Shown here: in pieces, positions 40,868-49,788 of the stretch | How the letters are laid out: each line of letters starts with the position of its first letter | How positions within the stretch are numbered: the stretch's first letter is position 1 | Assembly: GCF_003387575.1 (NCBI RefSeq) | Contig: NZ_QUAB01000015.1 | Span: 106,526 to 170,525, forward strand | DNA: 64,000 nucleotides | Reading direction: 5' to 3' | Origin: Microbacterium bovistercoris | GTDB lineage: Bacteria; Actinomycetota; Actinomycetes; Actinomycetales; Microbacteriaceae | Notes under the pieces: model-generated | What the model was told of the DNA's origin: nothing | Databases searched by the model: none | What the model saw: only the letters and a program-made list of their open reading frames with translations | Made by a program: the position numbers and the translations under genes

Positions 40868-42139
40868 ATGGATGCTTCAGCTGTCGCCCTCGCGCTGATC
40901 GCACTGCTCCTCGGCACCGCCGGCGGGTGGTTCGTCGCGCACTCCCGCTCGGCAACGGCACTCGCGCGCGCAGAGGTCGAGATCGCCGCGCTGCGCGAAG
41001 ACCGCGATCGGCAGTACGACCTCTACCGCGATGCCGTCGAGCACTCGCGCGCCGAGCAGCAGGCCGCCGCCGAGCGGGCTGAGCGCGAGAACGCCGTGCT
41101 GACCGCGATCGCGCCGGTGCGCGAGAGCCTGCACCGGATGCAGCAGACCGTCACCTCGCTCGAGCAGGATCGCCAGGTGCAGTTCGGCACGATCAGCGAG
41201 CAGCTGCGACTCGCACAGGAGTCGGACGAGGCGCTGCGGGCCACCACCGAGACTCTCGCCGGCGCCCTGCGCTCCACCGCGACGCGCGGCGTCTGGGGCG
41301 AGGCGCAGCTGCGCCGCGTCGTCGAGGCCGCGGGACTCACCCGTCACGTCGACTTCGATCTGCAGACCACGATCTCGTCGGATCGCGGCCAGGGCCGCCC
41401 CGACATGGTGATCCGACTCGCCGGCGGCGCATCGATCGCCGTCGACGCCAAGGTGCCGCTCGATGCCTATCTCGAGGCGAGCGCGCTCGGGCTGAGCGCC
41501 GACGAGGGCACCCGGCGCGCGCTCATGCAGAAGCATGTCAAGGCGCTGCGCGCCCACATCGACGCCCTCGCGAAGAAGGCCTACTGGTCGGGGCTGGAGG
41601 CCGGTCCCGAGTTCGTCATCTGCTTCCTGCCCAGCGAATCACTGCTCGCCGCGGCGATCGACGAGGATCCGACACTCCTCGAGCACGCCTTCGGCAAGCG
41701 GATCGCCCTCGCCTCGCCGGTCAATCTGTGGGCGGTGCTGAAAACCGTCGCCTACACGTGGTCGCAGCAGGAGGTCTCCGACGAAGCCCGCAGCCTGCTG
41801 AACCTGGGCACCCAGCTCTACGACCGCCTCGGCACCCTCGCCGGGCATGCCGACGACCTGCGCCGTGCACTGGAGCGCACGATCGACAGCTACAACAGAT
41901 TCGCGGGCTCGCTGGAGAGCCGGGTGCTGGTCACCGCCCGCCGATTCCCGGGCGTCGACCAGTCGGCACTCGGTGCACCGGCTCAGCCCGTGCTGACGCC
42001 CGTGCGACGGTTCACCGCGGAGGAGCTGCTCGAGGGCGCCGACGATGACGCGCGCGAAAGCGACTCAGACGTCTCGGACCTGACGCTGCTCTCCGACATC
42101 GGCGAGCTGCGCGCCCGACTCGGTCAGGACGAGGCCTGA
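40868..42139 (+). CDS. rmuC: DNA recombination protein RmuC
   Basis: A 423-residue protein. Residues 1-25 are a membrane anchor (ALALIALLLGTAGGWFV), about 30-110 a charged coiled coil, and the rest a PD-(D/E)XK-like core containing RGVWGEAQLRRVVEAAGL and VDAKVPLDAYLEA with the Asp-x-Lys pair, then FVICFLPSESLLAAA. RmuC limits inversions at short inverted repeats in E. coli; that is of interest because this window is rich in palindromic repeats. The start at 40868 gives a membrane anchor at the very N-terminus, as expected. Confidence 0.92.
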   Translation: MDASAVALALIALLLGTAGGWFVAHSRSATALARAEVEIAALREDRDRQYDLYRDAVEHSRAEQQAAAERAERENAVLTAIAPVRESLHRMQQTVTSLEQDRQVQFGTISEQLRLAQESDEALRATTETLAGALRSTATRGVWGEAQLRRVVEAAGLTRHVDFDLQTTISSDRGQGRPDMVIRLAGGASIAVDAKVPLDAYLEASALGLSADEGTRRALMQKHVKALRAHIDALAKKAYWSGLEAGPEFVICFLPSESLLAAAIDEDPTLLEHAFGKRIALASPVNLWAVLKTVAYTWSQQEVSDEARSLLNLGTQLYDRLGTLAGHADDLRRALERTIDSYNRFAGSLESRVLVTARRFPGVDQSALGAPAQPVLTPVRRFTAEELLEGADDDARESDSDVSDLTLLSDIGELRARLGQDEA

Positions 42140-42155
42140 GACGACCCCGAGCCGA

Positions 42156-42449
42156 TCAGGCGCCGCCCGGCACCCACCACAGCAGCGCGCACACGATGCC
42201 CGAGGTGGCGACGAAGGCGCCGATCATCCACCAGACGCTGACCTCGTGCCCTTCGTCGCGGCGCTTGCGGAACAGCACGTCCGCGCGTCGGGCCGGATCG
42301 ACCACAGCGGCCTGAGCACCGGGAGCCGGCGTGGACAGCTTCACGACCGTGCCCTCCGGCAGGTCGCTGACGCGCAGGATACGGCCGGTCTCGGTGGTGA
42401 CGTGCGCCTCAGGGACGGCCTTGCCGGCCTGGTCCTTCTGCGATGTCAT
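42156..42449 (-). CDS. Small membrane protein of unknown function
   Basis: A 97-residue protein with a cytoplasmic basic N-terminal part (TSQKDQAGKAVPEAHVTTE; a VVKLSTPAPG stretch) and one C-terminal membrane helix (WWMIGAFVATSGIVCALLWW). ATG 42449 is preceded by GAGGAGG, which decides against the longer frame to 42488. No family is recognised. It lies between rmuC and glpX, convergent with rmuC. Confidence 0.65.
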   Translation of the reverse strand: MTSQKDQAGKAVPEAHVTTETGRILRVSDLPEGTVVKLSTPAPGAQAAVVDPARRADVLFRKRRDEGHEVSVWWMIGAFVATSGIVCALLWWVPGGA

Positions 42450-42548
42450 CGTGCGTCCTCCTCGTTCCGACCGCGAAAGCGCGATCACGACCTGCCCATT
42501 CTGCCAGCCGCACCTGGAAAAGTGCGTACTGAGGGCCGTGTCAGAGGT

Positions 42549-43535
42549 TCAGAGCCACTTCGAGACGAGGTGCTCCGACGAGATCCGCCGCAGCGTTCCG
42601 GACGCACCGCGCAGCACCACGCTCTCGGTGTAGACGTACCCGCCCTCGCGGCGCACGCCCGAGACCAGCTGCCCGTCGGTCACACCCGTCGCGACGAAGA
42701 GCGTGTTGTTGCCCTTGACCAGGTCGTCCGCCTCGTACACCTTGTCCATGTCGAGACCGGCGTCGATGCCGAGCTGCCGCTCGTCGTCGTCACGCGGCCA
42801 CAGGCGACCCTGGATGTGGCCTCCGAGCGCCTTGATGGCGCAGGCCGTCACGATGCCCTCCGGGCTGCCGCCGACGCCGATGCACATGTCGGTGCGGGCG
42901 TTGTGGCGCGCCGCGTTGATGCCGCCGGCGACGTCGCCGTCGCTCATCAGACGGGTGCCTGCACCGGCCTCGCGGATCTCCGCGATGAGCTTCTCGTGCC
43001 GCGGGCGGTTCAGCACCGAGACGACGATCTCGTCGACCGGCTTGTCGAGCGCGGCAGCCAGACGGCGGATGTTCTCACCGACGGGGAGCCGGATGTCGAC
43101 GACGCCGACTCCGGCAGGACCCGTGACGAGCTTGTCCATGTAGAACACGCTGGAGGCGTCGAGCATGGTGCCGCGGTCGGAGACGGCGATCACGGAGAGT
43201 GCGTTCTGCCTTCCCGCGGCCGTCAGCGAGGTGCCGTCGATCGGGTCGACGGCGATGTCGCACTCCGGCCCGCTGCCGGTGCCGACGGTCTCGCCGTTGA
43301 AGAGCATCGGGGCGTTGTCCTTCTCACCCTCACCGATCACCACGCGGCCCTGGAAGTGCACGGTGCCGAGGAATGCTCGCATCGCGTCGACGGCCGCGCC
43401 GTCCGCGGCCTCCTTGTCCCCGCGTCCGATGTACGGCACCGCGCGGATCGAGGCGGCCTCCGTGGCGCGCACCAGTTCGAGTGCGAGGTTGCGGTCGGGA
43501 CGAAGGGGGCTGAGATCAGCAGTGAGGCTCACCAT
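42549..43535 (-). CDS. glpX: Fructose-1,6-bisphosphatase class II
   Basis: A 328-residue GlpX-type enzyme that hydrolyses fructose 1,6-bisphosphate in gluconeogenesis, often the only FBPase in actinobacteria. VIGEGEKDNAPMLFNGE and ECDIAVDPIDGTSLTA hold the metal and phosphate ligands, and GVGGSPEGIVTACAIKALGG is the sugar-binding block. ATG 43535 was chosen because TATGCT lies seven bases upstream, where an upstream in-frame ATG (43547) overlaps that element. It is divergent from fba, the neighbouring step. Confidence 0.95.
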   Translation of the reverse strand: MVSLTADLSPLRPDRNLALELVRATEAASIRAVPYIGRGDKEAADGAAVDAMRAFLGTVHFQGRVVIGEGEKDNAPMLFNGETVGTGSGPECDIAVDPIDGTSLTAAGRQNALSVIAVSDRGTMLDASSVFYMDKLVTGPAGVGVVDIRLPVGENIRRLAAALDKPVDEIVVSVLNRPRHEKLIAEIREAGAGTRLMSDGDVAGGINAARHNARTDMCIGVGGSPEGIVTACAIKALGGHIQGRLWPRDDDERQLGIDAGLDMDKVYEADDLVKGNNTLFVATGVTDGQLVSGVRREGGYVYTESVVLRGASGTLRRISSEHLVSKWL

Positions 43536-43542
43536 GCCGGTC

Positions 43543-43548
43543 AGCATA
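43543..43548 (-). promoter_or_regulatory. -10 element of leaderless glpX promoter
   Basis: Minus-strand TATGCT ends seven bases before ATG 43535. Confidence 0.5.
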
Positions 43549-43678
43549 GCCAGCCAGAAGGGCAGAATCGGCGAGTTTCACGCTCTCGCAAGCGAAGGAA
43601 TGTCCGTTCTTAACATCAGTGAAGAGCGAGATGATTTCCGAGGGCTTCACACAGAAAGCATCCATGCTCCTCCCCGGC

Positions 43679-43684
43679 TAAAGT
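43679..43684 (+). promoter_or_regulatory. -10 element of fba promoter
   Basis: TAAAGT lies 35 bases before the fba ATG, which also has AGGAG about eight bases upstream, so this transcript has a normal leader. No clear -35 is seen. Confidence 0.4.
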
Positions 43685-43719
43685 GAGGCTGAAACCGCTC
43701 ATCGATCGCAGGAGTTCTC

Positions 43720-44748
<1,029 letters not shown>

Positions 44749-44784
44749 CGGTCCCGATGGGTCGCTGAGCCTGTCGAAGCGAAC

Positions 44785-44820
44785 ACGGATGCCCCGGACC
44801 GCACGGTCCGGGGCATCCGT
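44785..44820. terminator. 17-bp perfect hairpin between fba and a lipoprotein gene
   Basis: ACGGATGCCCCGGACCG (44785-44801) and CGGTCCGGGGCATCCGT (44804-44820) are perfect arms separated by CA. It lies between convergent genes and can work for both strands. A short dispersed-looking motif, GTCGCTGAGCCTGTCGAAGC (44761-44780), sits just before it. Confidence 0.75.
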
Positions 44821-44830
44821 CGTTCCTGCG

Positions 44831-45361
44831 TCAGCCGCGGATCAGCGTGCCGTCGGCCTTCAGCACCCACCAGATGCCTCCGACGCCCTGCCCGTTGACG
44901 TCGCCCTTCGCGCTGTCACCGGCGAAGGTGTACAGCGGCCAGCCGTCCAGGGTGACCTGGAGCTTTCCGTCGGGGGTGTCGATCGTGCCGAGGTCGCCGG
45001 TGACGCCGTCGACCTTCGGCGTGGCCTCGTCCGACAGGATCGGCGGCCACTTCTCCAGGCACTGGCCGGTGCAGGCGCTCGTCGTCGCGCCCTGGGTGTC
45101 CTTGTCGTACATGTACGCCGTCATCCCGTCGCCGGTGACCACGACGTCGCCGAGCGACGTGCTCGCGACCATGAGGGCGGTGCTGGAAGACGAATCCGAT
45201 CCGCCGCCGGTGCCGTAGCTGTCGTCCGTGTACCCGCCGTCACCGGAGGAGTCCGACGAACTGCTCGGAGCGGTCGTGTCCGGAGTCCCGGACGGCCCGC
45301 CGGAACAGCCGGCCAGCAGAAGAGCGAGGGCGATGCCGCCGATCGCGAGAGCCTTGCGCAT
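44831..45361 (-). CDS. Secreted-repeat lipoprotein (COG4315-like)
   Basis: A 176-residue lipoprotein. Residues 1-19 are a lipoprotein signal (AIGGIALALLLAGC, with Cys as the lipid anchor). A Ser/Gly/Asp-rich linker follows. The core has the secreted-repeat pattern: MTAYMYDKDTQG, then CTGQCLEKWPP, and WPLYTFAGDSAKGDVNGQG with GIWWVLKADG at the end. The family is probably periplasmic or surface-exposed; no function is established. An ECF-type promoter (45406-45431) lies upstream, tying it to the sigma factor next door. Confidence 0.85.
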   Translation of the reverse strand: MRKALAIGGIALALLLAGCSGGPSGTPDTTAPSSSSDSSGDGGYTDDSYGTGGGSDSSSSTALMVASTSLGDVVVTGDGMTAYMYDKDTQGATTSACTGQCLEKWPPILSDEATPKVDGVTGDLGTIDTPDGKLQVTLDGWPLYTFAGDSAKGDVNGQGVGGIWWVLKADGTLIRG

Positions 45362-45405
45362 GATGTCGTCCCTTCGTCCGGCCTCGGCGAGGCCTCTCCT
45401 CGGTG

Positions 45406-45431
45406 AACGAGACAGCGCGGAAGGGAGTTCA
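45406..45431 (-). promoter_or_regulatory. ECF sigma promoter of the lipoprotein gene
   Basis: Minus-strand TGAACT (45431-45426), 16 bases, then CGTT (45409-45406). It is the same layout as the two sites upstream of the sigma factor gene, and 45 bp before ATG 45361. Confidence 0.6.
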
Positions 45432-46085
45432 CTCGAACGAGTGCCGCACCATGACCGTTCCCCCGGCGTCGAGGATCTCGATCGAGCGGATGTCGGATGC
45501 CGCCAGCGCCGTCCCCGCCGACAGCTTCGCGACGGCACCCGGCTTCACGTTCCAGGTCGAGAGCGTGGTGGTCTTCCCGTCCACATCCGTGACGGCGAGC
45601 ACGTAGCTGCCGCTGCCGTACCCGTTGCCGTCGTATTCGCAGACCAGGTCGAGCTTCGTGCCCCAGGGTACCGAAGTCAGCGCGACCTCTGCCGCGACCG
45701 GAGCGCCGGCGACGGGCTCCAGAGCGATCGCCGGTGCGGGCCGCGGCGTCAGCATCGAGATCGACACGACCACGCCGACGACGACCGCCGCGGCGATCCC
45801 ACTCGCCCAGGCGACGACCCGACGGCGGCGGCTGCGCCGTGCTCGCGCGGCCGCGAGCACCCGTACGGGTCCGGCATCCGTGGCATCCTGATCGGCGATC
45901 GATTGCGCGTCATCCGCGCCGAGCCGCGAGAGCAGCGACACCGTCGGCCCCAACTCGGCCACTGCTGCGCGGCACGCGGCGCAGTGCGCGAGATGATCCT
46001 CGTATTCGGCGCGCTCCGCTGCCGAGAGCGCGCCCAGCGCATAGGCGGCATCCCAGGTGGCATACCGCTCGTGATCGACGCTCAC
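45429..46085 (-). CDS. RskA-type zinc-finger anti-sigma factor
   Basis: A 218-residue membrane protein that holds its sigma factor inactive. The cytoplasmic start WDAAYALGALSAAERAEYEDHLAHCAACRAAV contains the ZAS motif H-x3-C-x2-C (HLAHCAAC) within the anti-sigma domain. A single membrane helix (VVAWASGIAAAVVVGVVV) follows at about residues 90-107, then an extracellular RskA-like domain. The GTG overlaps the sigma stop (GTGA), so the pair is translated together. Release probably needs regulated proteolysis, as for RskA. Confidence 0.9.
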   Translation of the reverse strand: MSVDHERYATWDAAYALGALSAAERAEYEDHLAHCAACRAAVAELGPTVSLLSRLGADDAQSIADQDATDAGPVRVLAAARARRSRRRRVVAWASGIAAAVVVGVVVSISMLTPRPAPAIALEPVAGAPVAAEVALTSVPWGTKLDLVCEYDGNGYGSGSYVLAVTDVDGKTTTLSTWNVKPGAVAKLSAGTALAASDIRSIEILDAGGTVMVRHSFE

Positions 46086-46585
46086 CGGGTCACCCCTCTC
46101 TCCTGCAGTGCGAGCCGCAGGGCTCGCAGTCCGTAATGCATCCGGGACTTGACCGTGCCCTCCGGGATGCCGAGTTCTCTGGCGAGCTCACCGACGCTCC
46201 GACCGCGGTAGTACGCGGCGACGACGACCTCGCGGTGCTCGGGGCTCACGGCGGCGAGCGCGTCCTGGATGAGCATCGCGTCGAACAGCCGGTCGGTCTC
46301 GTCATCGGCGGCGCGCTCGGGAACGTCGGCCACCGCGTTCTCGTGGCGGTTCCGGGCGCTGCGCGCCTCGTCGATGACGATGTGCCGCGCCACGGTGAAC
46401 ATCCACGCGCGGCAGGTGGAGGGGTCCTGCTCGAGCACGCGCGGCGTGCGCCAGGCGCGCAGCAGCGTCTCCTGCACGACGTCGTCGGCGGATGCCCGGC
46501 CGCCGAGGCTCGTCACGTAGCGCCGGATGGGCCCGGCGTGCAGCTCGTACAGCGCGGTGAGCCGCTCGTCGTCCTGTTCACTCAC
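46082..46585 (-). CDS. ECF sigma factor (SigK-like)
   Basis: A 167-residue sigma factor with regions 2 and 4 only. Region 2 reads YVTSLGGRASADDVVQETLLRAWR with the DDVVQE helix and FTVARHIVIDEAR; region 4 reads LAAVSPEHREVVVAAYYRGRSVGELARELGIPEGTVKSRMHYGLRAL, in which GTVKSRMHYGLRAL is the -35-reading helix. GTG 46585 follows GAGGAGGG by four bases. The pairing with an RskA-type anti-sigma factor gives a SigK/SigL-like system. A promoter matching its neighbours lies upstream, so it probably activates itself. Confidence 0.92.
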   Translation of the reverse strand: MSEQDDERLTALYELHAGPIRRYVTSLGGRASADDVVQETLLRAWRTPRVLEQDPSTCRAWMFTVARHIVIDEARSARNRHENAVADVPERAADDETDRLFDAMLIQDALAAVSPEHREVVVAAYYRGRSVGELARELGIPEGTVKSRMHYGLRALRLALQERGVTR

Positions 46586-46605
46586 GGATCCCTCCTCACG
46601 TGGGT

Positions 46606-46631
46606 AACGAGGCGGAGTGTTCGGAGGTTCA
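46606..46631 (-). promoter_or_regulatory. ECF promoter of the sigma factor gene (autoregulatory)
   Basis: Minus-strand TGAACC (46631-46626), 16 bases, CGTT (46609-46606), 20 bp before GTG 46585. Confidence 0.65.
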
Positions 46632-46633
46632 GA

Positions 46634-46659
46634 TGAACCTGGGCGGGACGGATTCCGTT
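46634..46659 (+). promoter_or_regulatory. ECF promoter of the DUF2231 gene
   Basis: Plus-strand TGAACC (46634-46639), 16 bases, CGTT (46656-46659). With the divergent site it forms the palindrome AGGTTCA-GA-TGAACCT at 46625-46640, so both -35 boxes lie back to back. It ends eight bases before ATG 46668. Confidence 0.65.
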
Positions 46660-46667
46660 CTTCACCT

Positions 46668-47150
46668 ATGGACATCTTCCTCGCCGATGACGGGTTCCGC
46701 ATCGCGGGCCTGCCGATGCATCCGCTGCTCGTGCACGCCACCGTCGTGCTGACTCCCCTGACGGCTCTCGCCGTGGCTCTGGCGGCGCTCTGGCCGGCAG
46801 CCCGGCGCCGGATGGGATGGGCGCCCCCGATCGCGGCGGTGATCGTCGCAGGGCTCGTCCCGATCACGGTGCTCGCCGGGCGGAGTCTCGCCGAGACCGT
46901 CGGCTACACCCCGCCGGTGCTGCGGCACGAGGCCCTCGGTCTCATGCTCATCCCGTGGACGATCGCGCTGCTCGTGGCCGCCGTGCTCGTGCAGCTCCAG
47001 GATCGGATGCTGCGCCGCGTCGCGCCCGCGACCGCACGGATCCTGCGGATCGTGATCACCGCCGCCGCGGTGATCGCCGCGGTCGGCACGATCGTCGTGA
47101 CCGTGCTGACCGGGGATGCGGGGGCGCGCGCCGTCTGGGGAGGGATGTGA
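46668..47150 (+). CDS. DUF2231 family membrane protein
   Basis: A 160-residue protein with four likely helices. GLPMHPLLVHATVVLTPLTA near the start is the DUF2231 signature, with a conserved HP and a second His, and VGYTPPVLRHEALG the middle block. These residues suggest heme or metal contact, though no role is established. The gene is divergent from the sigma factor and carries its own copy of the ECF promoter, so it is probably part of that regulon. ATG 46668 removes 17 upstream residues that overlap the promoter. Confidence 0.82.
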   Translation: MDIFLADDGFRIAGLPMHPLLVHATVVLTPLTALAVALAALWPAARRRMGWAPPIAAVIVAGLVPITVLAGRSLAETVGYTPPVLRHEALGLMLIPWTIALLVAAVLVQLQDRMLRRVAPATARILRIVITAAAVIAAVGTIVVTVLTGDAGARAVWGGM

Positions 47151-47225
47151 TCAGCCCTTCGGCGCGGTCAGCAATAGCCGATCGGATGATGTGGCGCCCC
47201 TGCGCCGATTCGTAGCGTTGAGGAC

Positions 47226-47819
47226 ATGAACATCACCCGTCGCTCCATCCTCACCGCCTCCGCGATCGCGATCGCCGTCGCGGGCGTCCTGCCCACCACC
47301 GCCATGGCCGCCGAGGCTCCCGCGCCCGCCGCGGCATCCGCTTCGTGGAAGAACCTCACCCCCTCCGAGACCCTCGCCTCGACGCCGTGGAAGACCACGA
47401 GCGCCGTCGACCAGGACGGCAACCGCGTCGCCCTCGACAACCCGGCCGTCTCGAACTTCGTCGGCTGGGCCTACTTCGACGCCGACGGCACGTACACGAT
47501 GTACAACCTCGACGACAGCCCGAAGCTGCGCGGTGACTGGACCGTCGCCGCCGACGGCTCCTCGCGCTGGATCAACGCGAAGGACGCGAACGGCAACGTG
47601 CTGTTCCAGCGCACCGTGCCGATCACCGAGCTGACCAAGAACGTCTTCACCTACCGCGTGTTCCCGAACGCGGGCGACACGAGCGTCTACTACGACATCG
47701 TGCACACCAAGACCAACCACGTCGAGCCCGGCACCGACGCGAAGGGCCCCGGCGTGAACAACGGCCAGGGCGGCGAAGGCAACGGCGACTACCACTTCAA
47801 CAACGGCAACGCCCGCTGA
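47226..47819 (+). CDS. DUF4822 domain secreted protein
   Basis: A 197-residue protein. The signal region (NITRRSILTASAIAIAVAG, then AMAAEA) has an RR pair and could use the Tat or Sec route. The mature part starts with TPSETLASTPWKTTSAVDQD and contains VGWAYFDADGTYTMYNLDDS, then YYDIVHTKTNHV and a Gly/Asn-rich tail. Function unknown. Both a TGAGGA ribosome site and a TAGCGT element seven bases before the ATG are present. A strong terminator follows. Confidence 0.8.
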   Translation: MNITRRSILTASAIAIAVAGVLPTTAMAAEAPAPAAASASWKNLTPSETLASTPWKTTSAVDQDGNRVALDNPAVSNFVGWAYFDADGTYTMYNLDDSPKLRGDWTVAADGSSRWINAKDANGNVLFQRTVPITELTKNVFTYRVFPNAGDTSVYYDIVHTKTNHVEPGTDAKGPGVNNGQGGEGNGDYHFNNGNAR

Positions 47820-47840
47820 TCGCTCTCCTGCGAGACACGC

Positions 47841-47875
47841 AGAACCCGGCTCCGCATCGTGCGGGGCCGGGTTCT
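47841..47875 (+). terminator. Hairpin terminator after the DUF4822 gene
   Basis: AGAACCCGGC (47841-47850) and GCCGGGTTCT (47866-47875) pair perfectly, with further pairing of CCGCA with TGCGG inside. It sits between convergent genes, followed by GTCATT. Confidence 0.75.
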
Positions 47876-47876
47876 G

Positions 47877-48638
47877 TCATTCCCCGGCTATGGGAGCGAT
47901 CGGCTCGAACTCCGCAGGTTCACCCGTCTCGCCCGGCTCGACCAGGTCGACCGAGGGCCCCCGTCCACGCAGCCGCGCGACGGCCTCATCGAACTGCGTC
48001 TGCAGCGCAGCCACGGCGGCCTCGCCGTCGCCGCGGCGCAGGGCGTCCAGCAGCTCGCGATACGTCGGCGACACCGAGCGCCGCACGCTGTAGCCCTCCC
48101 GAGCGCTGAAGCTCACTATGCGGGTCTGCATCACCAGCGTGGCCATGAACCGTGTGAGGCGTTCGCTGCCCGCCGCATCCACCAGCACCTGATGGAACTC
48201 CAGATCGGCGTCGCCGATGGCCCGCGCATCCGCGCCCTCACTGGCCATGACGAGCTCGCGCAGCTCATGCTCCAGCCGCCCCAGCGCGCCGGCATCCCGA
48301 GCTGCCGCGACGCGGCGCACAGCCTGCGTCTCGACCGCGAGGCGCGCCAGGTACACGTCGTCGATCTGATCTCCCTCGATCACGGCGACGCTCATCCCGC
48401 GGCCGGGAACCGCGATCAACAGTCCCTCCTGGACGAGACGCTGCGCCCCTTCACGGAAGGGGCTGCGGCTGACGCCGAGCTGAGTGGCGATCTCGACCTC
48501 TCCCAGCGGCGACCCGGCCGGCAGCGCGCCGGAGAAGATTGCCTTGCGCAACTCGATCGCGATCAGGTCGACCGTGGACATCCGCGGAACGCGCGGCACG
48601 GCTGCGCGCCCTACCGATCTGGGCATGTCACGGGCCAT
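47877..48638 (-). CDS. GntR family regulator, FadR (FCD) type
   Basis: A 253-residue regulator. The N-terminal winged helix contains LRKAIFSGALPAGSPLGEVE, LGVSRSPFREGAQRLVQEG and the wing GRGMSV. The C-terminal FCD helices (LARLAVETQAVRRVAA; DLEFHQVLVDAAGSERL) hold the likely metal/ligand Asp and His. It is divergent from the ehu-type importer and probably controls it through the palindrome at 48754-48765. AGGAGG lies four bases before ATG 48638. The effector may be a compatible solute breakdown product, which is inference. Confidence 0.9.
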   Translation of the reverse strand: MARDMPRSVGRAAVPRVPRMSTVDLIAIELRKAIFSGALPAGSPLGEVEIATQLGVSRSPFREGAQRLVQEGLLIAVPGRGMSVAVIEGDQIDDVYLARLAVETQAVRRVAAARDAGALGRLEHELRELVMASEGADARAIGDADLEFHQVLVDAAGSERLTRFMATLVMQTRIVSFSAREGYSVRRSVSPTYRELLDALRRGDGEAAVAALQTQFDEAVARLRGRGPSVDLVEPGETGEPAEFEPIAPIAGE

Positions 48639-48753
48639 CCCGCCTCCTTGTGCACTGTGACGCTGCGCGTCTGAACCATTCTCGCCGCAGGGGCCGCGTC
48701 TCTCGGCATCCTCCGGCTGCGCCGTGTCGAGTCGACGGCAACGTTTCTGTCAC

Positions 48754-48765
48754 ATTGTCGACAAT
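48754..48765. promoter_or_regulatory. GntR/FadR-type operator
   Basis: ATTGTCGACAAT is a perfect 12-bp palindrome with the TTGT...ACAA outline common to FCD-type GntR operators, 12 bp upstream of the importer -35 box. Confidence 0.6.
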
Positions 48766-48777
48766 CTGCGCGTCTGA

Positions 48778-48807
48778 TTGTACTTGGAAAGACACCTTCC
48801 GTATCGT
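48778..48807 (+). promoter_or_regulatory. Importer operon promoter
   Basis: TTGTAC (48778-48783), 18 bases, TATCGT (48802-48807). The leader to ATG 48889 is about 75 bases. Confidence 0.5.
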
Positions 48808-48888
48808 GAGTGTCCGTTCACCCGCATATGCAGGACCCTGCCTGCGTGCGAACGAAAGACCTGAGACACGAAACGGAAGAAGACGACG

Positions 48889-49776
48889 ATGCGCAAGCGA
48901 CACACACTCACGCGATCCGCCCTGGCGCTGACCGGGGCGCTCACGCTCGCCCTGGCCGGCTGCGCCTCCGGCGACAACACCGACTCCGCCGACCAGAGCA
49001 CGCTCGAGCAGGCACGGGAGTCCGGCACGATCACTCTCGCCGTGGCCTCGGAGCGGCCGTACTCATGGGTCGAAGACGGCGAACCCACCGGTGCCACCAT
49101 CGCGATGCACAAGAAGATCTTCGAGGAGCTCGGCATCGACGACATCAAGGTCGAAGAGGTCGAGTGGAACTCCCTGATCCCCGGGCTGAACGCCGGCCGC
49201 TGGGACGTCGTCAGTGCGGGCATGTCGATCCTGCCCGACCGCTGTGAGCAGGCTGCGTTCAGCGACCCCGAGATCATGTACACCACCACGCTCGCCGTCC
49301 CCAAGGGCAACCCGCAGGATCTGAGTGATCTGGACTCCGTCGCCGACAAGGGCGGGATCACACTGGCGGTGCAGTCCGGCGCGATCGAGGAGGGGTACGC
49401 CGACGACCTCGGCATCACGGACGTCATCAAGGTCGACAGCGCGACGGCCGGGCTCGAGACCGTCGAGTCGGGCCGGGCGGACGCCTTCGCCCTGACCGCG
49501 GTCTCGCTGAACTGGATGACCGACGACAGTGACGCGCTCGAGACCACCGGCGCCTTCGTGCAGGAGCTAGACGGTGTCGAGCAGATCGGCGCCGGCGCGA
49601 CGGTCTTCCGCAAGGAGGACAAGGATCTGCTGGCGGCCTACAACGAGGAGCTGGCCAAGATCACCGGCGACGAGCAGTCCTACCTCGACCTGGTCGAGCC
49701 GTTCGGATTCACCGCGGAGAACCTGCCGCCCGCCGACCTCACGACCGAGCACCTCTGCTCCGGCGACCTCGGCTGA
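48889..49776 (+). CDS. ehuB: EhuB-like substrate-binding lipoprotein
   Basis: A 295-residue solute-binding protein of family 3. The lipoprotein signal ends LALAGC (Cys25 as anchor). The mature part has GTITLAVASERPYSWVEDGE, SLIPGLNAGRWDVVSAGMSI, DRCEQAAFSDPE and VPKGNPQDLSD, which closely follow the ectoine/hydroxyectoine binding protein EhuB. With the three genes after it, it forms an ehuBCDA-like importer, normally used to take up compatible solutes as osmoprotectant or carbon and nitrogen source. Related polar amino acids are an alternative ligand. GGAAGAAG precedes the ATG. Confidence 0.8.
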   Translation: MRKRHTLTRSALALTGALTLALAGCASGDNTDSADQSTLEQARESGTITLAVASERPYSWVEDGEPTGATIAMHKKIFEELGIDDIKVEEVEWNSLIPGLNAGRWDVVSAGMSILPDRCEQAAFSDPEIMYTTTLAVPKGNPQDLSDLDSVADKGGITLAVQSGAIEEGYADDLGITDVIKVDSATAGLETVESGRADAFALTAVSLNWMTDDSDALETTGAFVQELDGVEQIGAGATVFRKEDKDLLAAYNEELAKITGDEQSYLDLVEPFGFTAENLPPADLTTEHLCSGDLG

Positions 49777-49788
49777 CCACCGCCGGAC

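Larger units (their letters stand above)
48639..48888. promoter_or_regulatory. Divergent control region of gntR-family gene and importer
   Basis: A 250-bp region with the operator palindrome and importer promoter listed separately. It also has a 12-bp direct repeat, CTGCGCGTCTGA at 48663-48674 and 48766-48777, 103 bp apart, of unknown meaning. Confidence 0.45.
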
